Below, one piece after another: positions 7,932 to 18,325 of a stretch of DNA of 64,000 bases. Each line of letters starts with the position of its first letter. Within the stretch, counting starts at the first letter, position 1. The notes beneath the pieces were generated by a model. It saw only the letters and a program-made list of their open reading frames with translations. It ran no database searches and was not told the origin of the DNA. The translations under genes were made by a program, and so were the position numbers. The DNA lies in assembly GCF_022810305.1 (NCBI RefSeq), contig NZ_JALGQH010000001.1, forward strand, positions 1 to 64,000. The letters are read 5' to 3'. This DNA comes from Rhodococcus sp. ARC_M6. Lineage in GTDB: Bacteria > Actinomycetota > Actinomycetes > Mycobacteriales > Mycobacteriaceae.

Positions 7932-9092
7932 TTAAACCTCTGCTTCGTTCTTTGCCGCAGCTTCGGCGGCTTCCTTCTCGGCTTTCTGGCGCGCGAGGTT
8001 TTCTTCGACCTCGAGGTGCCAGGCTTCGTTGGCTTTGGTGGTGTCTACCTCGAACTCGAAGCGTTGCGTCATCTTCTCGGTGACGTCAGCCTTGTCGACG
8101 TAGAACTGCTCGTACCAGCGTCGAAGCTGGTAGACCGGGCCGTCTTCTTCGCAGAGCAACGGGTTTTCGATCTTGGTCTTGTTCTTCCAGATCACGACGT
8201 CCTGGAGGAAACCTTCGCTGATGCCCTCGGTGAACTTGGCAGCAAGCTTGTCGGAAACCTCGTCTGTGAGGCCCGTGGGCTTCTTGACCGTGACACCCCA
8301 CTGCAGCACGAAGGAATCCGGGCTGATCGGGTAGTGGCAATTGATGAGAACGCTCTCGACCTCGAACCCGCTGTAGCTGTTCCACAGGGGGTTGACCATG
8401 TACGACGGTCCGTAATACGCGGCCTCGGACCGAAGCAGGGAGTCTCCGCCGTACTGCGACGCCATTCCGATGTCGGGGCGTCCCGTGGTGTTGAGGTACT
8501 GGGTTGCGACTTCACCTTCGAAGACGTTCTTGAAGTAGGTCGGGAAGGCGTAGTGGATGTAGTAGAAATGCGCCATGTCCACGACGTTGTCGATGATCTC
8601 GCGGCAGTTGGAGCCTTCGATGACCATGGAGTTCCAGGTCCAGTCGGTCCACTCGTCGCTGTAGGCGCCTTCGATGCGCGGGATGACGATGTCCTCGGGC
8701 GGAGGATTGCCCTCGGGGTCGTTCCAGACGAAGAGCTGAGCGTTCTGCTCGAGGGTGTGCCAAGCGCGCGTGCGAGCGAGCGGGGGGACACGACGTGCGT
8801 AGGGAATCGCGGTGCATTTTCCGTTGCCGCCCCAGCGCCAGTCGTGGAACGGGCAAGCGATGGAATCGCCCTTGACCTCGCCTTGTGTGAGGTCACCGCC
8901 CATGTGGCGGCAGTAGCCGTCAAGGACCTTGATATCGCCCTTGGTGTCTGCGAACACTACGAGCTTGGTACCGAAAGCCTCGATCGCGTGCGGTTTGCCG
9001 TCTTTGAAGGTCTTCAGAAGACCCAGGCAATGCCACCCGCGGGCGAAACGGGTCTGTACCGTTCCCACGTCGATCTCGCGAATTTGCGCCAT
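7932..9092 (-). CDS. kshA: 3-ketosteroid 9alpha-hydroxylase oxygenase component
   Basis: Rieske non-heme iron oxygenase that hydroxylates C9 of 3-ketosteroids using electrons from KshB. With the start at 9092 (MAQIREIDVG) the protein is 386 residues. The Rieske [2Fe-2S] ligands are C61-X-H63 and C80-X2-H83, and the mononuclear iron site is in DNVVDMAHFYYIHYAF. An upstream in-frame ATG at 9113 would add seven residues; I prefer 9092 because AAGGGA (9105-9110) precedes it and known KshA proteins begin at MAQIREI. The C-terminal 25 residues are Ala/Glu/Lys-rich and charged. A KstR box lies at 9122-9135. Confidence 0.95.
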   Translation of the reverse strand: MAQIREIDVGTVQTRFARGWHCLGLLKTFKDGKPHAIEAFGTKLVVFADTKGDIKVLDGYCRHMGGDLTQGEVKGDSIACPFHDWRWGGNGKCTAIPYARRVPPLARTRAWHTLEQNAQLFVWNDPEGNPPPEDIVIPRIEGAYSDEWTDWTWNSMVIEGSNCREIIDNVVDMAHFYYIHYAFPTYFKNVFEGEVATQYLNTTGRPDIGMASQYGGDSLLRSEAAYYGPSYMVNPLWNSYSGFEVESVLINCHYPISPDSFVLQWGVTVKKPTGLTDEVSDKLAAKFTEGISEGFLQDVVIWKNKTKIENPLLCEEDGPVYQLRRWYEQFYVDKADVTEKMTQRFEFEVDTTKANEAWHLEVEENLARQKAEKEAAEAAAKNEAEV

Positions 9093-9121
9093 TGTGACGT
9101 CACATCCCTTCATGCTGTTAA

Positions 9122-9135
9122 TAGAACACGTTATA
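9122..9135 (-). promoter_or_regulatory. KstR operator of kshA
   Basis: TAGAACACGTTATA, identical to the kstD box and matching TNNAACNNGTTNNA at all fixed positions. It is 9 bp upstream of the ATG at 9113 and covers a TATAAC-like -10. Confidence 0.9.
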
Positions 9136-9224
9136 GAACGAACTTCAGTTTCGCTAGATATCGGAGGTACTTGTTACAGCATTGCGGCTACAAACGAGAC
9201 CTTTGTCGACGTCTCGACAGAAAA

Positions 9225-9238
9225 GAGAACGTGTTCTA
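9225..9238 (+). promoter_or_regulatory. KstR operator of hsaADCB
   Basis: GAGAACGTGTTCTA matches seven of the eight fixed KstR positions and is almost perfectly palindromic in its core (AGAACGTGTTCT). It lies 49 bp upstream of the hsaA GTG and about 90 bp from the kshA box, so each divergent gene has its own box. Confidence 0.85.
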
Positions 9239-9287
9239 GTCTCAAGTGTAAGTGAACCATCCGATCGGGAAAGACAGGAGCGTCGAA

Positions 9288-12812
<3,525 letters not shown>

Positions 12813-12823
12813 AAGCCTTTGCT

Positions 12824-12859
12824 CACTGCGCGCCTCGTGGTTCCATGAGGCGCGCAGTG
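12824..12859. terminator. Bidirectional terminator between hsaB and the Abi-alpha gene
   Basis: Perfect 13-bp stem CACTGCGCGCCTC / GAGGCGCGCAGTG around a 10-nt loop, in the 51-bp gap between two convergent genes. On the plus strand it is followed by CTGTTTATA. Confidence 0.8.
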
Positions 12860-12863
12860 CTGT

Positions 12864-13700
12864 TTATACGCTCGGTTGAGCGTTCGGCAACGAGAAGCAG
12901 GTGTGGCAGAAGTCCTCGCCGAATGCCGTCAGCACGATGCTGCGACGCACGATCTTGTTGGAACGCCCAGCGCGGCGGACGGCGTCGAGCACTGAAGGTT
13001 GCACCTCGACCACCTGGTATCGGTTGGCTTCGACAGGTTCGCGGGAGAATGACACCAGCCCCAGTCGATGCAGGTTGTTGAGATAGGCATTGGTGCGATC
13101 CAGGTGCCGGCAGCCGGCCAGTTCGCCGATCATCGACAATCCCTCTTCGATCATTTCCGATCCCACGCCAAAGGGCCGAGCAGTACGCACATCGACGCTC
13201 GGTTGTGCACCGGAGATGGCGAGCAGCCTCAGGATTCGCGCTTCGTCGGGAGCTGTTTCGTCGAGGATCCGGTCGTAGGCCGGGTGGAGATCGTCGCTCT
13301 CGGTGACGTCGGCGGAGCGGTCGAGCAGGTTGTCGCCGCGCAGGCGCAGGGCAGCGAGGGCTGATTCGGCGCTTTGCTTGCGAGAGGGCCGTGCCATCAT
13401 CGCTGACCGTAGGTTCTCGGATCGGGAAGGTGTTTCGCCGGTGGGACGCGGCTGGATATTGGCGGATTGGGCAGCCTCTGCGGCCGCTTCCGTCGCAGCT
13501 TGAACGATCTGCCGGGTGGCCTCTCGCGCTGTGCCGAAGGCCCATCCTGTCAGCTTCAGCGACGTGAGCGTGGTGGTGGCGGTCAAGCCGACAAGGCTGC
13601 GGATGAGTCGCTTCTCGACGGACTCTTCTGATGCCATGTCGGTATCCCATTCGTCGGCGGGTTCGTCGAGTATGAATCGATGATCGTGTTGTTCAGTCAT
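12864..13700 (-). CDS. Abi-alpha-like protein
   Basis: 278 residues. The N-terminal third is charged, then comes an Ala-rich helical region (residues ~40-80). The second half resembles the Abi-alpha (formerly DUF4393) family, with DEARILRLLAISGAQPSVDV and a CRHLDRTNAYLNNLHRLG segment. ATG at 13700 is preferred: GGAG lies 7 nt upstream inside the end of the DUF445 gene. An ATG at 13706 overlaps that gene's stop (ATGA) and is the alternative. Paired with DUF445 in one operon. The family name comes from abortive-infection proteins, but an anti-phage role here is untested. Confidence 0.65.
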   Translation of the reverse strand: MTEQHDHRFILDEPADEWDTDMASEESVEKRLIRSLVGLTATTTLTSLKLTGWAFGTAREATRQIVQAATEAAAEAAQSANIQPRPTGETPSRSENLRSAMMARPSRKQSAESALAALRLRGDNLLDRSADVTESDDLHPAYDRILDETAPDEARILRLLAISGAQPSVDVRTARPFGVGSEMIEEGLSMIGELAGCRHLDRTNAYLNNLHRLGLVSFSREPVEANRYQVVEVQPSVLDAVRRAGRSNKIVRRSIVLTAFGEDFCHTCFSLPNAQPSV

Positions 13701-13702
13701 GG

Positions 13703-14977
13703 TCATACTCCGAATATCGCGAGGTGCAGGAAACCGGCCAATGAGCCGAGTACGGCTCCGTGCACGAACAGCAGCCATTCATCTTGTTTGACGGCTGATC
13801 GCAGTAGTTCGCTGAAATCTTCGGGCGACAGTTTGTTCATCTGAACCGTGACAAAGACCCGGATTTTCTCGGACTGGCTTTCGGCGAATGCCGCGTCCTC
13901 GAAAACGCGGGGGACAAGGTCGAGGACTTCGGTAGTCGCCAGGCTCGGAAGACGGTTGTAGCTCTGTGAACCCACAGTCATTTTGACGACGGATCGTGCC
14001 CAGCCGACGGCGTCGTCGACGGATTCTCGTAGTACCTGATCGAGCATTCGTCGAGTGCGGTCCGAACGCGGGCCTTCGAGTAGTTCGGTGCCGATGTTCT
14101 CGAGGGTGACAACGTGATCGGCCAGTGTCTTTGCATAGCCGGCAATGATTTCCGTACGGCGCTTGAGGAAGAGTCCTTGCCTCCACGGAACCCAGCGGTT
14201 GGGCGTGATGGGTTCGAAGATCATCTTGATGCCGAGGTAGTTCACGACGTAGCCGATGATGACGCCGCCGATGGGCAGCACCCACCAGAACGGCAGGAAA
14301 TGGAGCACGGCTACCAGTACGAAGCCCATCGGGAAACCGAAGTAGAAACCGAAGTTCTGCATGAAGCGCAGTTCTTTGTTTCCCATGGTTCGGAAGATGT
14401 CGTTGAGGAGTTTCGGGTGCGAAGACAGGTATCGGATCACCATGAGTTTGGCGTCGATGAACTCGTCGATGTTCTCTTCGATACGGGCCGTGATGGTGCG
14501 AACGCTGGCCGGTAGGTCATCTTCGACCTTGCGGAAGACGGCTTCCTTCACAGGGTTCGGGAGGTTGTGCCAGAGCTGAGGATTCTCGGCGGTCATGATT
14601 CGGGTGACTACACCGCGGACTTCGCTCCGCGAGATGGTGACCAGATGCTCCGCGATGCTGTCGGGATCGAGTTCACGATAGAAGTCGGCGATACTGCCGA
14701 CTTTTGCCAGTGACTTGTCCACCGCGATCGACGCCATTTTCTCGGCGCGAGAGGGCACGATGCCTTGCCAACCGAAACGGCCGTCACTGGTGATTGCCGG
14801 GATCACCTGAACTCGGCGCGGCAACAGCGGGAACAAGAACTTGAGTCCCGGAACTTTGATTCCGTGGAAATTGATCGGCGCAAACAACATCAGCACACCA
14901 GACCAATTGGTGATGTACCCGATGATTCCGGTGAACAACGGGATGGTGATCAACTGTTCGAGCAAGTGGTCCGGCAC
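13703..14977 (-). CDS. DUF445 membrane protein
   Basis: 424 residues. Hydrophobic segments are at the N terminus (LITIPLFTGIIGYITNWSGV), in the middle (FVLVAVLHFLPFWWVLPIGG then VIIGYVVNYLGIKMIFEPI) and at the extreme C terminus (FVHGAVLGSLAGFLHLAIFG). The duplicated GYxxNxxGxxM motif is typical of DUF445. GTG at 14977 is chosen because AGGAGG at 14988-14993 is 10 nt away; a TTG at 14986 would be only 1 nt from it. Function of the family is unknown. Coupled to the Abi-alpha-like gene downstream. Confidence 0.75.
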   Translation of the reverse strand: MPDHLLEQLITIPLFTGIIGYITNWSGVLMLFAPINFHGIKVPGLKFLFPLLPRRVQVIPAITSDGRFGWQGIVPSRAEKMASIAVDKSLAKVGSIADFYRELDPDSIAEHLVTISRSEVRGVVTRIMTAENPQLWHNLPNPVKEAVFRKVEDDLPASVRTITARIEENIDEFIDAKLMVIRYLSSHPKLLNDIFRTMGNKELRFMQNFGFYFGFPMGFVLVAVLHFLPFWWVLPIGGVIIGYVVNYLGIKMIFEPITPNRWVPWRQGLFLKRRTEIIAGYAKTLADHVVTLENIGTELLEGPRSDRTRRMLDQVLRESVDDAVGWARSVVKMTVGSQSYNRLPSLATTEVLDLVPRVFEDAAFAESQSEKIRVFVTVQMNKLSPEDFSELLRSAVKQDEWLLFVHGAVLGSLAGFLHLAIFGV

Positions 14978-15122
14978 CGTTGCCAATCCTCCTCATATCC
15001 GAGAATCTCACGTTCGGACATGATCGCCGAAGTTGTGTGTCACTGGCCCGAGAACTGCCATCCCGGTTGCGTCAGCATAGAGTGCCGACAAACTGGGTCT
15101 GGGATCGGTTCCGAAGTTAATG

Positions 15123-15128
15123 TAACCT
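15123..15128 (+). promoter_or_regulatory. -10 element (TAACCT) of the thrS-like leader
   Basis: TAACCT sits 7 nt before the leader-peptide ATG, matching the TANNNT pattern of leaderless actinobacterial promoters. No clear -35 was found. No Shine-Dalgarno precedes the leader ATG, which fits leaderless initiation. Confidence 0.5.
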
Positions 15129-15135
15129 GACGTCC

Positions 15136-15192
15136 ATGGTCAGCTTTATGCAGTACACGACGACGCCGGTTTTCTTCCGGCGCATCGATTAG
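15136..15192 (+). CDS. Threonine-rich leader peptide (attenuation)
   Basis: Eighteen codons reading MVSFMQYTTTPVFFRRID, with three consecutive ACG threonine codons at 15157-15165. It precedes a threonyl-tRNA synthetase gene and ends 26 nt before a terminator hairpin, the layout of a ribosome-mediated attenuator: stalling on the Thr codons when Thr-tRNA is short would expose the antiterminator. No other function is likely for so short a product. Confidence 0.75.
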   Translation: MVSFMQYTTTPVFFRRID

Positions 15193-15241
15193 CTACTGCT
15201 GACCGAACCCATTACCCGCCCCGGGAGTTATCGCCCGGGGC
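15164..15241 (+). promoter_or_regulatory. Threonine attenuator: mutually exclusive hairpins
   Basis: Three pairings were found. (1) Pause hairpin CGCCGG 15164-15169 with CCGGCG 15177-15182, whose 5' arm overlaps the last Thr codon. (2) Antiterminator CTTCCGG 15174-15180 with CCGGGAG 15221-15227 (one G-U pair). (3) Terminator GCCCCGGG 15218-15225 with CCCGGGGC 15234-15241. Pairings 1 and 2 compete, and 2 and 3 compete. A ribosome stalled on the Thr codons blocks pairing 1 and so favours 2 and read-through into the synthetase gene. Confidence 0.75.
15218..15241 (+). terminator. Attenuator terminator upstream of the ThrRS-like gene
   Basis: 8-bp all-GC stem with an 8-nt loop, followed by ATTGTTATTTCTT, a T-rich tract. 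It lies 54 bp upstream of the ATG at 15296 and between no two annotated genes, so it acts as a regulatory rather than an end-of-gene terminator. Confidence 0.8.
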
Positions 15242-15295
15242 ATTGTTATTTCTTGGGCGTGCGGCTCCCGGTTCATCCGAAACGGAGCACTCGTC

Positions 15296-16516
15296 ATGAG
15301 CATCGACCACCGCGTACTCGGACGCGAATTGGAACTGTTTGCCACTAATCCCGCCGTCGGCGCAGGCCTGCCGTTGTGGCTGCCCGACGGCGCAGTCATC
15401 AGAGCTGAACTCGAAAAGCTGGCTGCCGAGGAGGCGGCCAGGTCCGGTTGCCGGGGCGTCTACACACCAGTCCTTGCCAAGAAGGAGTTGTACGAGCGTT
15501 CCGGCCATTGGTCCAAATTTTCCGACGATATGTTTCCGGAAATGAAGATCGGCGGTGAGTCGTTCCTGTTGCGGCCGGCCAACTGTCCGCATCACGCGCA
15601 GATATTTGCCGCGCGAGGACGCAGTTATCGAGAGTTGCCTTTTCGAGTCCGCGAACTCGGTTCGATGTTCCGAAGCGAACTGTCCGGGGTTCTCGGTGGG
15701 CTGAGTCGGGTCAGGCAGATCAATCTTGACGACGCACATGTCTTCTGCAGTCCCGCGCAGGTACAGGCGGAGGTGATGGTGGCGCTCGACGCAATCGAGC
15801 GGTGCTACTCGATCCTGGGGATTTCGGACCGCGAGTATCGACTTTCGATTCGCGGGGCAGAAGGTCAGTATCTCGGTAGTGACAACCAATGGGCGGACGC
15901 CGAGGACCAATTGCGTCGTGCCTTGGCGGAGCGGTCGATAAGCTATGTGGAAGCGAAAGGCGAAGCTGCCTTCTACGGACCCAAGATCGACGTCCAGGTA
16001 CGCGACGCACAGGGCCGGGAAGAAACTCTCTCGACCGTTCAACTCGACTTCAACCAACCTGAGCGATTCGAGTTGGAGTACACCGACGAGGACGGATCCA
16101 AAGCGCGCCCGATCATGATTCACCGTGGGCTGCTGGGTTCCATGGAGCGGTTGACCGCGCTGTTGATCGAACGATTCGAGGGCCGAATGCCGCCGTGGTT
16201 GGCGCCCAATCAGGTGTCGGTCCTACCGATCGGCGACGAGCATGTAGTCGCTGCTGAAGAACTTCGATGCCGTCTCGCGGATCGTGGCGTCCGGGTTGTT
16301 GTTGCGTCGGGCGGATCGTTGGGGCGACGCATTCGTGAAGCGCGAACCCATCGGGATCCCTACATCGCGGTGATCGGGGACAGTGAAATACGTGACGACG
16401 CAGTCAATGTTCTGGTTCCAGCGCACGATCAGAAGTCAGTAGTTGATGCGGGAGTCTTTGTGGATCAAGTTGTTTCGGATATCTCGCGCCGATCGCTTAC
16501 CTCGAGTGCGTACTAG
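15296..16516 (+). CDS. Threonyl-tRNA synthetase lacking TGS and editing domains
   Basis: 406 residues, only the class II catalytic core plus anticodon-binding domain; a usual bacterial ThrRS is ~640-690. Motif 1 region reads GLPLWLPDGAVIR. The zinc/active-site ligands are kept: Cys97 (RPANCPHH), His148 (DDAHVFC) and His276 (IMIHRGLLGSMER). The motif 2 Arg125 is in FRSE, where most ThrRS have YRYE. The anticodon-binding domain starts at about WLAPNQVSVLPIGD. ATG has CGGAG 8 nt upstream. Probably a second, inducible ThrRS; without its own editing site it cannot clear mischarged Ser-tRNA(Thr). A resistance form against ThrRS inhibitors is possible. Confidence 0.85.
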   Translation: MSIDHRVLGRELELFATNPAVGAGLPLWLPDGAVIRAELEKLAAEEAARSGCRGVYTPVLAKKELYERSGHWSKFSDDMFPEMKIGGESFLLRPANCPHHAQIFAARGRSYRELPFRVRELGSMFRSELSGVLGGLSRVRQINLDDAHVFCSPAQVQAEVMVALDAIERCYSILGISDREYRLSIRGAEGQYLGSDNQWADAEDQLRRALAERSISYVEAKGEAAFYGPKIDVQVRDAQGREETLSTVQLDFNQPERFELEYTDEDGSKARPIMIHRGLLGSMERLTALLIERFEGRMPPWLAPNQVSVLPIGDEHVVAAEELRCRLADRGVRVVVASGGSLGRRIREARTHRDPYIAVIGDSEIRDDAVNVLVPAHDQKSVVDAGVFVDQVVSDISRRSLTSSAY

Positions 16517-16962
16517 CCGCCTGCCGGGAGCTCATGGAGAGCGCGAACCAAAGGTGCGAGTTCCGGTGTCTTGCAGGCTTCTTCGAGCGCGGCTTCGAGG
16601 GTCGCGTCGTGTGTCGGTCGGGCGCTGTCGAGCAGTTCCCGGCCGGCCGGGGTGAGTTCGGTGTAGATGCCGCGGCGGTCGTCGGCGCACAGAATGCGGG
16701 TGAGGAGGTCGCGGTCTTCGAGGCGATTGACCAAGCGGGTGGTGGCGCTGCTGCTCAACGCGGCCGCGCGAGCCAGCTGAGCCATCCGCATGTGCCAGCC
16801 GTCCTGGCGGCTCAAGGCGTCGAGAACGGTGTATTCGACGACGGACAGTTTGTGCTCACGCTGGAGGGCGCGTTCGAGTTCGGTATCGAGAGCGCCGTGG
16901 AGAGCGGCGAGAGTGCGCCACCCCTGCGAGCGGATTTCGACAGCGTCGTCGGCGATCCCCAT
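16513..16962 (-). CDS. MarR-family transcriptional regulator
   Basis: 149-residue winged-helix repressor. The recognition helix region reads AALSSSATTRLVNRLEDRDLL, followed by the wing ADDRRGIYTELTPAGRELL typical of MarR. ATG at 16962 is preceded by AAGGAG. Divergent from the MFS gene across a 143-bp gap with three direct repeats, so it most likely represses the transporter and itself. Its stop codon overlaps the stop of the convergent ThrRS-like gene. Confidence 0.9.
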   Translation of the reverse strand: MGIADDAVEIRSQGWRTLAALHGALDTELERALQREHKLSVVEYTVLDALSRQDGWHMRMAQLARAAALSSSATTRLVNRLEDRDLLTRILCADDRRGIYTELTPAGRELLDSARPTHDATLEAALEEACKTPELAPLVRALHELPAGG

Positions 16963-17017
16963 GTGATTCTCCTTGTCGGTTTCCTACGGCCTCAGGTTAC
17001 CAGCTTGCGCATGTAGC

Positions 17018-17071
17018 ACGCGCATGCAACTATTTATGACGCGCCTGCAACTACTGCATACGCCTGCTACA
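17018..17071. promoter_or_regulatory. Three 21-bp-phased direct repeats, candidate MarR binding region
   Basis: ACGCGCATGCAACTA (17018-17032), ACGCGCCTGCAACTA (17039-17053) and the shorter ACGCCTGCTACA (17060-17071) start exactly 21 bp apart, two helical turns, on the same face of the DNA. They fill the marR-MFS intergenic region. Function inferred from position. Confidence 0.6.
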
Positions 17072-17105
17072 GGCTGACGCGTAAATCTGTGAAAGGAACA
17101 TCGAG

Positions 17106-18299
17106 ATGCCATTGGGTCTCATTGCCCTCGCCATGGGCGGGTTCGGGATCGGCCTCACCGAATTTGTCATCATGGGCCTCCTTCCCGAGGTCTCGGCTGA
17201 CTTCGAGGTGTCCGAATCCGTCGCCGGCTACCTCATCTCGGGCTATGCACTGTCCGTTGCGATCGGTGCGATCCTGCTGACCGCGGCCGTCATCCGCTTC
17301 GAGCGCAAGAAAGTGCTGCTCTCGCTGATGGTGCTGTTCATCATCGGAAACCTGATGTCGGCACTCGCGCCCTCCTACGAGGTGATGATGGGCGGCCGCG
17401 TCATCGCAGCCCTGTGCCACGGAGCGTTCTTCGGAATCGGATCCGTCGTGGCAGCAGACATGGTTGCGCCCAACAAGCGCGCCGGAGCCATCGCGATGAT
17501 GTTTGCCGGTCTCACCATCGCCAATGTTCTTGGTGTGCCGTTCGGAACTCTGCTCGGCCAGCAACTCGGATGGCGCTCGACGTTCTGGGCCATCACCGTC
17601 ATCGGCATCATCGCAATGATCGGAATTGCCGCACTGGTTCCGACGACGCCCGCAAATGCGTCCAACGGTGGACTGCGCAATGAATTGGGCGCCTTCCGCA
17701 ACAAGCAGGTCTGGTTCTCGATCGCCATCACAATCCTCGGCTACGGCGGAATGTTCGGCGCATTCACCTACATTGCCTTCAGCCTCACCGAGGTAAGTGG
17801 CTTTGCGACGTCCAGCGTTCCGTGGCTTCTCATCCTCTTCGGCACGGGCTTGTTCGTCGGAAACTTCTTGGGCGCCAAGGCAGCTGATCGTGCGCTGACG
17901 AAGTCACTCGTGTGGACTCTGGCAATTCTGACCGTCGTACTGATCGTGTTCGCAGCTACTGCGGAGAGCAAGATCATGACCGTCATCTCGCTGTTCCTGA
18001 TGGGCGCCTTCGGCTTTGCGACGGTACCCAGCTTGCAGATGAGGATCATGAATTACGCGTCGGCGGCACCGACTATGGCGTCGGGGGCAAATATCGCGGC
18101 CTTCAACGTCGGCAATGCATTGGGCGCGTGGCTGGGTGGTATCACCATCGCCGCAGGATTCGGGTTCACGTCACCGATCTGGATGGGAGCAGTAGTCACG
18201 GTAGTCGGCTTGCTGGTGCTGCTGGTCGCGTCGTCGGTGGATCGTTCGCCGAAGGTGCCGCCCCAATCACCGCGTGAACGTATCGCTTCCCTCGTCTAA
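17106..18299 (+). CDS. MFS drug/arabinose-type exporter (DHA1 family)
   Basis: 397 residues with about 12 hydrophobic segments. TM1 contains GLTEFVIMGLLPEVS, the hallmark of AraJ/CmlA-type DHA1 carriers. Motif A-like sequence follows TM2 (RFERKKVLL), and the antiporter segment LTIANVLGVPFGTLLGQQLG is in TM5. ATG at 17106 has GAAAGGA upstream. MarR control suggests efflux of a toxic compound; the substrate cannot be predicted. Confidence 0.88.
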   Translation: MPLGLIALAMGGFGIGLTEFVIMGLLPEVSADFEVSESVAGYLISGYALSVAIGAILLTAAVIRFERKKVLLSLMVLFIIGNLMSALAPSYEVMMGGRVIAALCHGAFFGIGSVVAADMVAPNKRAGAIAMMFAGLTIANVLGVPFGTLLGQQLGWRSTFWAITVIGIIAMIGIAALVPTTPANASNGGLRNELGAFRNKQVWFSIAITILGYGGMFGAFTYIAFSLTEVSGFATSSVPWLLILFGTGLFVGNFLGAKAADRALTKSLVWTLAILTVVLIVFAATAESKIMTVISLFLMGAFGFATVPSLQMRIMNYASAAPTMASGANIAAFNVGNALGAWLGGITIAAGFGFTSPIWMGAVVTVVGLLVLLVASSVDRSPKVPPQSPRERIASLV

Positions 18300-18320
18300 C
18301 AAGGGGAGCGATACGTTCAC
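18274..18320. terminator. Bidirectional hairpin between MFS and ceramidase genes
   Basis: 19-bp stem GTGAACGTATCGCTTCCCT / AGGGGAGCGATACGTTCAC with one G-U pair and a 9-nt loop. Its left arm overlaps the last codons of the MFS gene. No clear T tract on either side. Confidence 0.75.
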
Positions 18321-18325
18321 GTGAT

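Noticed and set aside
7854-9239. 461-codon plus-strand open frame antisense to kshA
   Set aside because: It is the complement of a well-supported Rieske oxygenase; its product is Val/Asp/Leu-rich low-complexity with no motif or ribosome site.
15121-15295. T-box riboswitch upstream of the ThrRS-like gene
   Set aside because: No T-box consensus or specifier stem was found; the Thr codons and alternative hairpins explain the leader better.
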